Positions 6,957 through 11,459 of a stretch of DNA of 11,459 bases are shown one piece after another. The position numbers were made by a program, and so were the translations under genes. This DNA is from Candidatus Galligastranaerophilus intestinigallinarum. GTDB taxonomy: Bacteria; Cyanobacteriota; Vampirovibrionia; Gastranaerophilales; Gastranaerophilaceae. Below the pieces are notes generated by a model that was given only the letters and a program-made list of their open reading frames with translations, was not told the DNA's origin and ran no database searches. Position 1 is the stretch's first letter, and each line of letters opens with the position of its first letter. The stretch lies in NCBI GenBank assembly GCA_018715855.1, contig DVKW01000002.1, positions 1-11,459 of the forward strand. Reading direction: 5' to 3'.

Positions 6957-8402
6957 ATGAAAACGCCGGAATTTAAAATTGCATTTGTTCCGATAGATAA
7001 TCGCCCGATTACATATTTATTAACGGAACAAATTACAGATATTGATAATAACTTAAAACTTTTTATGCCAAAAAGAGAATTATTGGGCGGGCTTATTAAA
7101 CCAAGCAACATTAATGCCGTTTTAGATTGGTTGCAAAATTTAGAAACTGTTAATTTAATAGTTCTTTCGCTTGATACAATTGCTTATGGCGGGCTTGTTT
7201 CATCAAGAAGATGCCCGGAAACTTATGAAGAAATAAAAACAAGAATTTTAAAATTAAAAGAAATTTTAAAATTAAAAAAGAAAGAAAACCCCAATTTAAA
7301 AATTTATGCAACATCAAGCATTATGCGCATTTCAAACAATAATATTAATGAAGAAGAAAAAGAATATTGGAATAAATGGGGCAAAAGAATTTTTTCATAT
7401 TCTTATTACCAGCATAAATCAAGGGTTTTGAAGGAATATAATTGCGTTTATAATATTATTCCGAATGATATTTTAGAAGATTATTTGGACACAAGAAAAA
7501 GAAATTTTGAAATTAATAAATTTTATTTGGAACTTTTAAAAGAAGAAATTTTTAACTACCTTGTTTTTTCAAAAGATGATACGGGCGAATTTGGCTTAAA
7601 TGTTGAAGAAGCAAACTTTTTAGAAGATTTAATTAAAAAAGAAAATCTTCCTGCAATAGTTAAAACAGGCGCAGATGAAATTCCCTTGGGGCTTTTATTA
7701 AGGGGAATTTCGGGTGATAAAAAAGTTAAAATTGATGTTATTTTTTCTCATCCCGAATCTAAAAATTTAATTTCAAGATATGAAGATATATCAATTGAAA
7801 AATGTGTTTTGGCACAAATTAATTTAGGGGTTAAAAACGCTGAAATTACAAATATTAACCCTGATATAACTTTATTTGTTAATAATTTTCAAAACCTTCA
7901 AGGCGAGCTTGTTTTTTTAGATAGTATTAATGAATTCAATGGAAAAATTCCAAAATTTGAAACGCCTTATATTATAGCCGATGTTTCAAACGCAAATGGT
8001 TCTGATAACGGGCTTATTGAAGAAATTTTTAAAAACGGTTTGAATGGTAATTTATTGGCATATTCAGGCTACAATACAAGCGCAAATACAATTGGAAGCG
8101 CGCTTATTATAGGCTTAATTTCTTATTTTGCAAAAAAGGAAGGAACGTTTAATGAAAAAGCCCATAAAAAACTTTTAATAACAAGGTTTTTAGACGATTG
8201 GGGCTATCAAGCGAATGTAAGAAAAATAATTCAAAAAAGAGAAGATAAAAATTTTATTGAAGAACTTGAATTAAACCTTGATAAATTTAAACCTTTTGAA
8301 GATAAAATTAAAAATTTCACAAAAGAAGATTTTAATGTAAAATATATTTTGCCTTGGAAAAGAAGCTTTGAAATTGAAATAGAGGTTGATTATGGAAATT
8401 AA
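6957..8402 (+). CDS. DUF4127 family protein, function unknown
   Basis: The 481-residue soluble protein has no signal peptide or membrane segment. I recognise the DUF4127 family from its conserved blocks: AFVPIDNRP (9-17) at the N-terminus, SLDTIAYGGLVSSR (71-84), KTGADEIPLGLLLRG (236-250), IADVSNANGSD (340-350) and AYSGYNTSANTIGSAL (368-383). Length is close to the family norm of about 500. The reaction is unknown; the invariant acidic and Arg residues in PIDNRP, SLDT and GADE suggest an enzyme, but that is inference. The ATG at 6957 precedes the first conserved block by only a few residues, and no Shine-Dalgarno is visible before it, in keeping with a leaderless message. Its last 11 bases overlap dapF, so the two are almost surely cotranscribed. 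Divergence from the mur operon suggests a link to envelope or DAP metabolism. Confidence 0.88.
   Translation: MKTPEFKIAFVPIDNRPITYLLTEQITDIDNNLKLFMPKRELLGGLIKPSNINAVLDWLQNLETVNLIVLSLDTIAYGGLVSSRRCPETYEEIKTRILKLKEILKLKKKENPNLKIYATSSIMRISNNNINEEEKEYWNKWGKRIFSYSYYQHKSRVLKEYNCVYNIIPNDILEDYLDTRKRNFEINKFYLELLKEEIFNYLVFSKDDTGEFGLNVEEANFLEDLIKKENLPAIVKTGADEIPLGLLLRGISGDKKVKIDVIFSHPESKNLISRYEDISIEKCVLAQINLGVKNAEITNINPDITLFVNNFQNLQGELVFLDSINEFNGKIPKFETPYIIADVSNANGSDNGLIEEIFKNGLNGNLLAYSGYNTSANTIGSALIIGLISYFAKKEGTFNEKAHKKLLITRFLDDWGYQANVRKIIQKREDKNFIEELELNLDKFKPFEDKIKNFTKEDFNVKYILPWKRSFEIEIEVDYGN
8381..8385 (+). promoter_or_regulatory. Ribosome binding site deciding the dapF start
   Basis: AGAGG lies six bases before the ATG at 8392, inside the end of the DUF4127 gene. 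An in-frame TTG at 8386 follows it immediately and is therefore too close to be used. The site supports the ATG. Confidence 0.7.
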
Positions 8403-9186
8403 ATTTGAAAAATGGCATGGTATCGGAAACGATTTTATAATAGTTGAAAATGTTGAAGTTACCCCTGAAATTGCAGCTAAACTTTGTGACAGAAGGTTTG
8501 GAATTGGGGCAGATGGCATTTTTAACGCAATTAAAACACCAAATGCCGATATTGGCTGGAATTTCTATAATTCAGACGGTTCGATTGCGCAAATGTGCGG
8601 AAACGGAATTCGTTGTTTTGCAAAATATGCGTATCAAAAAGGGCTTGTTAATAAAAAGAAATTCACCGTATTAACAAAAAGGGGAATTGTTATTCCTGAA
8701 ATTTTAGATTCAGGCTTAGTTAAAGTTGATATGGGCGAACCCATTTTTGAAGCGGAAAAAATTCCTGTTAATGCGGTAAACCCAATGGATTTTGAAGTTG
8801 AAGGCTATAGAGCATCTGCTGTTAGCATGGGGAATCCTCATTGCTTAATTTTTACAAATGAAGACGGCAAAACACTTGCAAAAAGGGATGGCGCAAAAAT
8901 TGAAAACGCAAAAATTTTCCCTGAAAAAACAAATGTTGAATTTATAAATGTTCTTAATTTTTCAAAAATTGAAGTAAATGTTTGGGAAAGAGGCTGCGGC
9001 ATTACAATGGCTTGCGGCACGGGTGCTTGCGCTTCCGTTGCGGCAGGTGTTAAAAAAGGTTTATTAGATAATAAAGTTGAAGTAATGCTCCCCGGCGGCT
9101 CATTATTTATAGATTATTCCGATAAAAACATTTTTATGACAGGCGAAGCAGAAAAAGTTTTTGAAGGTGTATTTTACTATAATTAA
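8392..9186 (+). CDS. dapF: Diaminopimelate epimerase DapF
   Basis: DapF interconverts LL- and meso-diaminopimelate without a cofactor, using two active-site cysteines; meso-DAP feeds lysine synthesis and the peptidoglycan stem peptide. The 264-residue length is typical. The N-terminus FEKWHGIGNDFI is characteristic. The first catalytic Cys is Cys69 in MCGNGIRC, with FGIGADG (36-42) and FYNSDGS (58-64) before it. The second is Cys208 in ACGTGACAS, preceded by WERGCGIT (198-205). GNPH (147-150) holds the conserved His. The Glu of WER is kept, but the second Glu of the proteobacterial ERGxGET motif is Ile204; variation at this position is, as I recall, also seen in cyanobacterial and plant enzymes. 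The gene starts within the DUF4127 gene (11-nt overlap). Its product serves the pathway encoded divergently at 5543-6877. Confidence 0.97.
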   Translation: MEIKFEKWHGIGNDFIIVENVEVTPEIAAKLCDRRFGIGADGIFNAIKTPNADIGWNFYNSDGSIAQMCGNGIRCFAKYAYQKGLVNKKKFTVLTKRGIVIPEILDSGLVKVDMGEPIFEAEKIPVNAVNPMDFEVEGYRASAVSMGNPHCLIFTNEDGKTLAKRDGAKIENAKIFPEKTNVEFINVLNFSKIEVNVWERGCGITMACGTGACASVAAGVKKGLLDNKVEVMLPGGSLFIDYSDKNIFMTGEAEKVFEGVFYYN

Positions 9187-9271
9187 CAAAATTAACCATT
9201 ATATTTGCATATAAAAATTGTTTGTGATAAGTTCAAATATGCAAAATACTAAAACAGTTAAGGAAATTAAA
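9187..9271 (+). promoter_or_regulatory. rpsF leader with a 9-bp inverted repeat
   Basis: This 85-bp gap separates dapF from rpsF. TTTGCATAT (9204-9212) and ATATGCAAA (9237-9245) are perfect complements with a 24-nt loop, so the leader could form a weak hairpin. No T-run follows it, so it is not a terminator. A perfect TATAAT (9178-9183) overlaps the dapF stop but has no convincing -35, so I cannot say whether rpsF has its own promoter or is read through from dapF. The CCG-bulge signature of the widespread S6:S18 autoregulatory leader is not visible. Confidence 0.35.
9259..9264 (+). promoter_or_regulatory. Ribosome binding site deciding the rpsF start
   Basis: TAAGGA lies seven bases before the ATG at 9272, which begins MGKYELL, the expected S6 N-terminus. 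The in-frame TTG at 9218 and ATG at 9239 lack such a site. Confidence 0.8.
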
Positions 9272-9562
9272 ATGGGAAAATACGAATTATTATCAGCAAT
9301 TAAACCCAATCTTGATAATGATGAAGCAGATAAAGTTGTCACCAAGATTGAAGAAACCGTTCAAAATTTGGGCGGAAATGTTATTGACACTGAAAAAATG
9401 GGCAGAAAAAAATCTGCTTATGACGTTCAAGGCTACAGAGACAGCTACTTTGTTGTTCAAAAAATGAATTTACCCGAAGACAAAGTTGTTGACTTTAAAA
9501 GACAATTAAGATTAAACGAAAACATCTTAAGAACAATTTTCACAAAAGTTAAAAAGGCATAA
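9272..9562 (+). CDS. rpsF: Small ribosomal subunit protein S6 (bS6)
   Basis: bS6 pairs with bS18 on the platform of the 30S subunit, binding 16S rRNA. The 96-residue protein matches the family length. It begins MGKYELLSAIKPNL, continues with the first helix and GGNVIDTEKMGRKKSAYDVQGYRDSYFV (34-61), and ends LNENILRTIFTKVKKA. This is the beta-alpha-beta-beta-alpha-beta ferredoxin-like fold of S6. The frame is open further upstream to a TTG at 9218, but the Shine-Dalgarno and homology favour the ATG at 9272. The order rpsF-ssb-rpsR is the classical bacterial arrangement and supports the call. Confidence 0.96.
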   Translation: MGKYELLSAIKPNLDNDEADKVVTKIEETVQNLGGNVIDTEKMGRKKSAYDVQGYRDSYFVVQKMNLPEDKVVDFKRQLRLNENILRTIFTKVKKA

Positions 9563-9567
9563 GATTT

Positions 9568-9969
9568 ATGACATTAGCAAAAATTGTTGTAACAGGCAAA
9601 GTGGTTAAAAACCCCGAAAAAAGGTTTACACAAAACAACCTTGCAATAACAAGTTTAATTGTGGATATTAACCCGCAAGATGAAACTTTGGTAAGGGTTT
9701 CAGCTGTTGGTGCAATTGCAGACAGAGTGGCTGATACTGTTAAAATGAATGATTCAGTTATTGTTGATGGCAGATTGCAGATGGAAACAGTTAAAACCGC
9801 AAACGGCAAAGAAAGAAAAGTTGCTACAATTAACGCTTCAAATATAGAAAAAATCTCGGGCGGTTCTTCTTCAAACGAACAAGCTCCCAAAAAAGAAGAG
9901 CCTGTTGTTCAATTTTCAACAGAAGAAATTGCGGAAGATTTAATTGATCCGGATGAAATTCCGTTTTAA
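9568..9969 (+). CDS. ssb: Single-stranded DNA-binding protein SSB, without tryptophan
   Basis: SSB coats single-stranded DNA during replication and repair and recruits partners through its C-terminal tip. The 133 residues form an OB-fold domain (about 1-96), with KIVVTGKVVKNPEKRF at the N-terminus and VDGRLQMETVKTANGKERKVATINASNIE near its end. A short disordered Ser/Glu/Lys-rich linker (97-126) and the acidic tip DPDEIPF (127-133) follow, the tip matching the canonical DDDIPF. Oddity: there is no Trp anywhere, and positions where SSBs usually stack Trp or Phe on DNA carry aliphatic residues (LVRVSAVGAIADRV, 41-54). The ATG is five bases after the rpsF stop, with AAGG inside the last rpsF codons ten bases upstream. 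Placement between rpsF and rpsR strongly supports the identity. Confidence 0.93.
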   Translation: MTLAKIVVTGKVVKNPEKRFTQNNLAITSLIVDINPQDETLVRVSAVGAIADRVADTVKMNDSVIVDGRLQMETVKTANGKERKVATINASNIEKISGGSSSNEQAPKKEEPVVQFSTEEIAEDLIDPDEIPF

Positions 9970-10000
9970 AAAGTAAATAACAAAATAAAGGAAAATATAA

Positions 10001-10234
10001 ATGGCTAAAGATTTAAAAGACAATAAAAAGAAAAAAACTTGCAGCTTTTGCGCAGATAAAGTTGAAGTTATTGATTACAAAGACACATCAAAATTAAAAA
10101 GATTTTTGTCTGAAGCAGGCAAAATTCTTCCTAGAAGAATTACAGGCACATGCGCACTCCACCAAAGAAAACTTGCTTCTGCCGTTAAAAAAGCAAGAGA
10201 ATCATCTTTGATGGGTTATGTTTTTGAAAATTAA
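10001..10234 (+). CDS. rpsR: Small ribosomal subunit protein S18 (bS18), zinc-ribbon form
   Basis: bS18 joins bS6 on the 30S platform. The 77-residue protein has a basic N-terminus, then CSFC (14-17), VIDYKDTSKLKRFLSEAGKILPRRITGT (23-50), CALH (51-54) and a basic C-terminal helix QRKLASAVKKARESSLMGYV. Cys14, Cys17, Cys51 and His54 look like a complete zinc site, so this is the metal-binding (C+) type of S18; E. coli S18 lacks this site. AAAGGA lies eight bases before the ATG. It is the last gene of its group: a strong terminator follows 18 bases after the stop, and rplI, often next, is not here. Confidence 0.96.
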   Translation: MAKDLKDNKKKKTCSFCADKVEVIDYKDTSKLKRFLSEAGKILPRRITGTCALHQRKLASAVKKARESSLMGYVFEN

Positions 10235-10252
10235 TTAAATAAAACAATATAT

Positions 10253-10282
10253 AAAAACCGCAGCTTTTTGTCTGCGGTTTTT
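10253..10282 (+). terminator. Rho-independent terminator of the rpsF-ssb-rpsR unit
   Basis: AAAAACCGCAG (10253-10263) pairs perfectly with CTGCGGTTTTT (10272-10282) around an eight-base loop. The stem ends in a T-run, and the A-run on the left would let it also work on the opposite strand. Confidence 0.92.
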
Positions 10283-10288
10283 GTGGTG

Positions 10289-10318
10289 TTAAATCGTGCA
10301 TTAATATTATTGTAAAAT
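10289..10318 (+). promoter_or_regulatory. Predicted promoter of the lipoprotein gene
   Basis: TTAAAT (10289-10294), an 18-bp spacer and TAAAAT (10313-10318) lie between the rpsR terminator and the gene. The -35 is weak and the -10 good. The predicted start near 10325 gives a leader of about 43 nt. The preceding terminator makes a separate promoter necessary. Confidence 0.5.
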
Positions 10319-10351
10319 GCTTTGTCATATTGTAATATTTTTCTTATTGAT

Positions 10352-10357
10352 AAGGAG
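10352..10357 (+). promoter_or_regulatory. Ribosome binding site deciding the lipoprotein start
   Basis: AAGGAG lies ten bases before the ATG at 10368. It rules out the earlier in-frame ATG at 10317, which overlaps the predicted -10 box and so probably is not even transcribed. Confidence 0.85.
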
Positions 10358-10367
10358 TTTTGCATTT

Positions 10368-10787
10368 ATGAAAAAAAGTTTTTTATTAATGGCATCGGTT
10401 TTGTTTTTAACAGGCTGCACATTTGCACAAGGGAACGATTTTATAGCTTCTGTTCAAAATGATTTTTCAAATGCTGCTGCTACAATTAAAAACGATATGA
10501 AAACAATTAACCAACAAAAATTAAGAGGCAGCGATAGCCCGCTTTCTTTGCAAGATTTAATTGATAAAACAAAAGCCGAAAGAGACAGAGAATTAGAACC
10601 TGTTAAAAAACAAATTGCGCAAAAAGAAGCTTTGATGAGAAATACTCTGATTAACATGAAATTAAAAGCTTCTCAAAAGAAAGCAAAATTAACTATTTTG
10701 CAAAATGAAATTAATACTCTAAAAGCTCAAAAAGAACAAATTGAAGAAAAATACAGGAAAAAAATTCAAGAATTCAGATATAACTAA
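10368..10787 (+). CDS. Small coiled-coil lipoprotein, function unknown
   Basis: I do not recognise a named family. The 139-residue product begins MKKSFLLMASVLFLTGC, a lipoprotein signal peptide with lipobox LTGC (14-17); Cys17 would be the lipidated N-terminus. Thr follows it rather than an Asp, so outer-membrane sorting is possible if the cell has a Lol system. Residues 18-60 are polar with several Asn, Asp and Gln. Residues 62-136 are almost entirely charged and helical, with spaced Leu/Ile, consistent with a long coiled coil. The rest has no further Cys, no membrane segment and no catalytic motif. Overall it resembles short periplasmic rod proteins of the Lpp or Skp type in shape only; homology is not claimed. 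It has its own promoter, a strong AAGGAG and tandem terminators, so it is a single-gene unit. A non-lipidated secreted form cleaved after TFA (18-20) is the alternative. Confidence 0.75.
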   Translation: MKKSFLLMASVLFLTGCTFAQGNDFIASVQNDFSNAAATIKNDMKTINQQKLRGSDSPLSLQDLIDKTKAERDRELEPVKKQIAQKEALMRNTLINMKLKASQKKAKLTILQNEINTLKAQKEQIEEKYRKKIQEFRYN

Positions 10788-10789
10788 TT

Positions 10790-10812
10790 AAAAAGGGCTA
10801 AATGCTCTTTTT
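10790..10812 (+). terminator. First terminator after the lipoprotein gene
   Basis: AAAAAGGGC (10790-10798) pairs with GCTCTTTTT (10804-10812), with one G-T wobble, around a five-base loop. It is followed by T residues and begins three bases after the stop codon. Confidence 0.75.
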
Positions 10813-10822
10813 TTAATAAACA

Positions 10823-10859
10823 AAAATTGCACCAAAATGTATTATCTTGGTGCAATTTT
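10823..10859. terminator. Second terminator, probably bidirectional
   Basis: AAAATTGCACCAA (10823-10835) and TTGGTGCAATTTT (10847-10859) form a perfect 13-bp stem with an 11-base loop. A T-rich stretch follows on the right and an A-rich one precedes it on the left, so it could stop transcription from both sides. Together with the hairpin at 10790-10812 it makes a double stop. Confidence 0.8.
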
Positions 10860-10972
10860 GTTCTTTTTATTATCATAACATTGTTTTTAGCTTTATTCAA
10901 CAGGTACAATTTAACCCTTTTTTTATTTTTTTATTTTCTGCTATCCCATTGCTATCGTTCTTTTCACCCCTT

Positions 10973-10997
10973 GCAACAAATTAATACATTTTGTTGC
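10973..10997. repeat. 8-bp inverted repeat with short loop
   Basis: GCAACAAA (10973-10980) and TTTGTTGC (10990-10997) are perfect complements with a nine-base loop. No T-run follows, so it is a possible binding site or RNA hairpin rather than a terminator. Confidence 0.5.
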
Positions 10998-11062
10998 GTT
11001 TAGCGAAAACTTGTACTTTTAAAACAACAAACCTTTTAAAATTGTTTACTTATATTTTTCTT

Positions 11063-11116
11063 TGCCTATTTTCTTTCTTTGGCTCAAACGCCGCACGCAA
11101 AGAAAGAAAATAGGCA
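11063..11116. repeat. Perfect 19-bp inverted repeat
   Basis: TGCCTATTTTCTTTCTTTG (11063-11081) is exactly complementary to 11098-11116, with a 16-base loop (11082-11097) that is unusually GC-rich for the window. Pyrimidine and purine are strictly separated over most of each arm. Outside the perfect part the arms continue with partial pairing (TTTTTC on the left, GGAAAAG on the right). It could be an extragenic palindrome of a dispersed family or a structured RNA. There is no gene inside and no U-run immediately after it. Confidence 0.8.
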
Positions 11117-11160
11117 GGAAAAGAAAGAAACGTTGGCTTAGTGAATAAGTTTAATCTTTT

Positions 11161-11312
11161 CTTTTAAAATCATCTGTCCCCTAAGTTGTTCAGAGTCGGG
11201 GCTTCGTTATTAATTAAGAAGATTAGATTTTAAAAAATAATTGTCTATTCTCTAAAAAGGACACTCCCGCCCCTCCACTTCACCTTTCGGTAAAGACAGA
11301 TGATTTTAAAAG
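11161..11312. repeat. 152-bp segment bounded by perfect 18-bp inverted repeats
   Basis: CTTTTAAAATCATCTGTC (11161-11178) is exactly complementary to 11295-11312. The 116 bases between hold no gene. They include short GC-rich patches, TCGGGGC near 11197-11203 and ACTCCCGCCCCTCC at 11263-11276. The layout resembles a miniature inverted-repeat element without transposase, but I see no clear target-site duplication next to the arms. A long-range stem of a non-coding RNA is the alternative. Confidence 0.6.
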
Positions 11313-11401
11313 GCTTGTTGGTAGATAAAAAGTTAAAAGTTAAAAAACAAAAAAACAAAACAAGAACAATTAAATAATGAAAGGATAGCGAAATTCCAGG
11401 G

Positions 11402-11450
11402 TCGCCCGAAAAAAGTTGACTAAATGTCAAGTTTTTTTTGGGGCAGGCGA
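11402..11450. repeat. Imperfect hairpin at the right edge
   Basis: TCGCC (11402-11406) matches GGCGA (11446-11450). Inside, AAAAAA-G-TTGAC and GTCAA-G-TTTTTTTT pair around the loop TAAAT (11421-11425) with one G-G mismatch and an unpaired bulge. On the plus strand the T-run makes it a weak terminator candidate. Confidence 0.45.
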
Positions 11451-11459
11451 ATAGAGAGC

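Larger units (their letters stand above)
10861..11459. other. Non-coding, repeat-rich region without a convincing gene
   Basis: About 600 bases with many stops in all frames. The longest open frame (minus, 11430-11245, 61 codons) lacks a Shine-Dalgarno, has a composition typical of translated AT-rich spacer and runs across one arm of an inverted repeat, so I do not call it. What the stretch does hold is inverted repeats, listed separately, an AT-rich A-run section near 11325-11375, and the 8-mer TTTTAAAA five times between 11017 and 11311. No tRNA, tmRNA, RNase P or SRP RNA signature is recognised. Confidence 0.7.

Noticed and set aside
6917..7111. 64-codon minus-strand frame across the promoter region and the DUF4127 start
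   Set aside because: It covers both predicted promoters and lies antisense to the DUF4127 gene, with no supporting signals.
9218..9271. N-terminal extension of S6 from a TTG at 9218
   Set aside because: S6 proteins begin close to the KYELL motif, and TAAGGA is positioned for the ATG at 9272.
9187..9271. Canonical S6:S18 autoregulatory RNA
   Set aside because: I looked for the conserved CCG bulge next to a stem and did not see it.
9549..9890. 113-codon minus-strand frame opposite ssb
   Set aside because: It is an antisense shadow of ssb, whose identity is certain from the OB domain and C-terminal tip.
10317..10367. Longer lipoprotein reading from the ATG at 10317
   Set aside because: That codon overlaps the predicted -10 box and lacks a Shine-Dalgarno. 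The ATG at 10368 follows AAGGAG and begins a standard lipoprotein signal.
11245..11430. 61-codon minus-strand open frame, partly hydrophobic
   Set aside because: No ribosome site, low-complexity origin from A-rich spacer, and overlap with one arm of the 18-bp inverted repeat; not supportable as a gene.
10861..11459. CRISPR array, tRNA or other standard RNA gene in the spacer
   Set aside because: There are no regularly spaced direct repeats, no cloverleaf-like sequence and no tmRNA, RNase P or SRP signature.

Overview
The window is AT-rich chromosomal DNA (about one third G+C by eye, with A/T-ending codons throughout). It carries housekeeping genes of a bacterium that makes peptidoglycan. Diaminopimelate epimerase, a complete run of lipid II-pathway genes and a short lipobox protein suggest a diderm-type envelope with meso-DAP peptidoglycan. 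Low GC, a DUF4127 gene next to dapF, and a DapF with the 'ERGxGxT' form that lacks the second Glu of the proteobacterial motif would fit the non-photosynthetic sister lineage of Cyanobacteria (Melainabacteria/Vampirovibrionia, for example gut Gastranaerophilales). This placement is a guess from protein flavour, not a proof; a low-GC Firmicute-like or other gut lineage is not excluded.

Layout. Positions 1-6877 are one tightly packed minus-strand operon read right to left: murF, mraY, murD, ftsW, murG, folC. Junctions run from a 20-nt overlap to a 3-nt gap, and folC runs off the left edge. Positions 6878-6956 are a 79-bp divergent control region. Two promoters face each other there so closely that the -35 of each overlaps the -10 of the other, and a perfect 14-bp palindrome lies just downstream of the predicted mur start point. 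Positions 6957-9186 are a plus-strand pair: a DUF4127 gene of unknown function, apparently leaderless, and dapF, whose start lies inside the DUF4127 gene. Positions 9272-10234 are the classical rpsF-ssb-rpsR group, closed by a strong terminator at 10253-10282. Positions 10368-10787 encode a small coiled-coil lipoprotein with its own promoter and two tandem terminators. Positions 10861-11459 hold no convincing gene but contain several inverted repeats, including perfect 19-bp and 18-bp ones.

How the genes fit together. MurD and MurF build the UDP-MurNAc-pentapeptide, MraY makes lipid I, MurG makes lipid II, and FtsW polymerises lipid II at the division septum. DapF, on the divergent unit, supplies the meso-DAP used in the same peptide. 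The 79-bp region is therefore a natural place to coordinate DAP supply, precursor assembly and the unknown DUF4127 protein. Three members of the Mur ligase superfamily (MurD, MurF, FolC) sit in one operon. No obvious mobile gene, CRISPR array, tRNA or rRNA is present. The best leads are the interlocked promoters, the leaderless DUF4127-dapF unit, an SSB without any tryptophan, and the repeat-rich right end.
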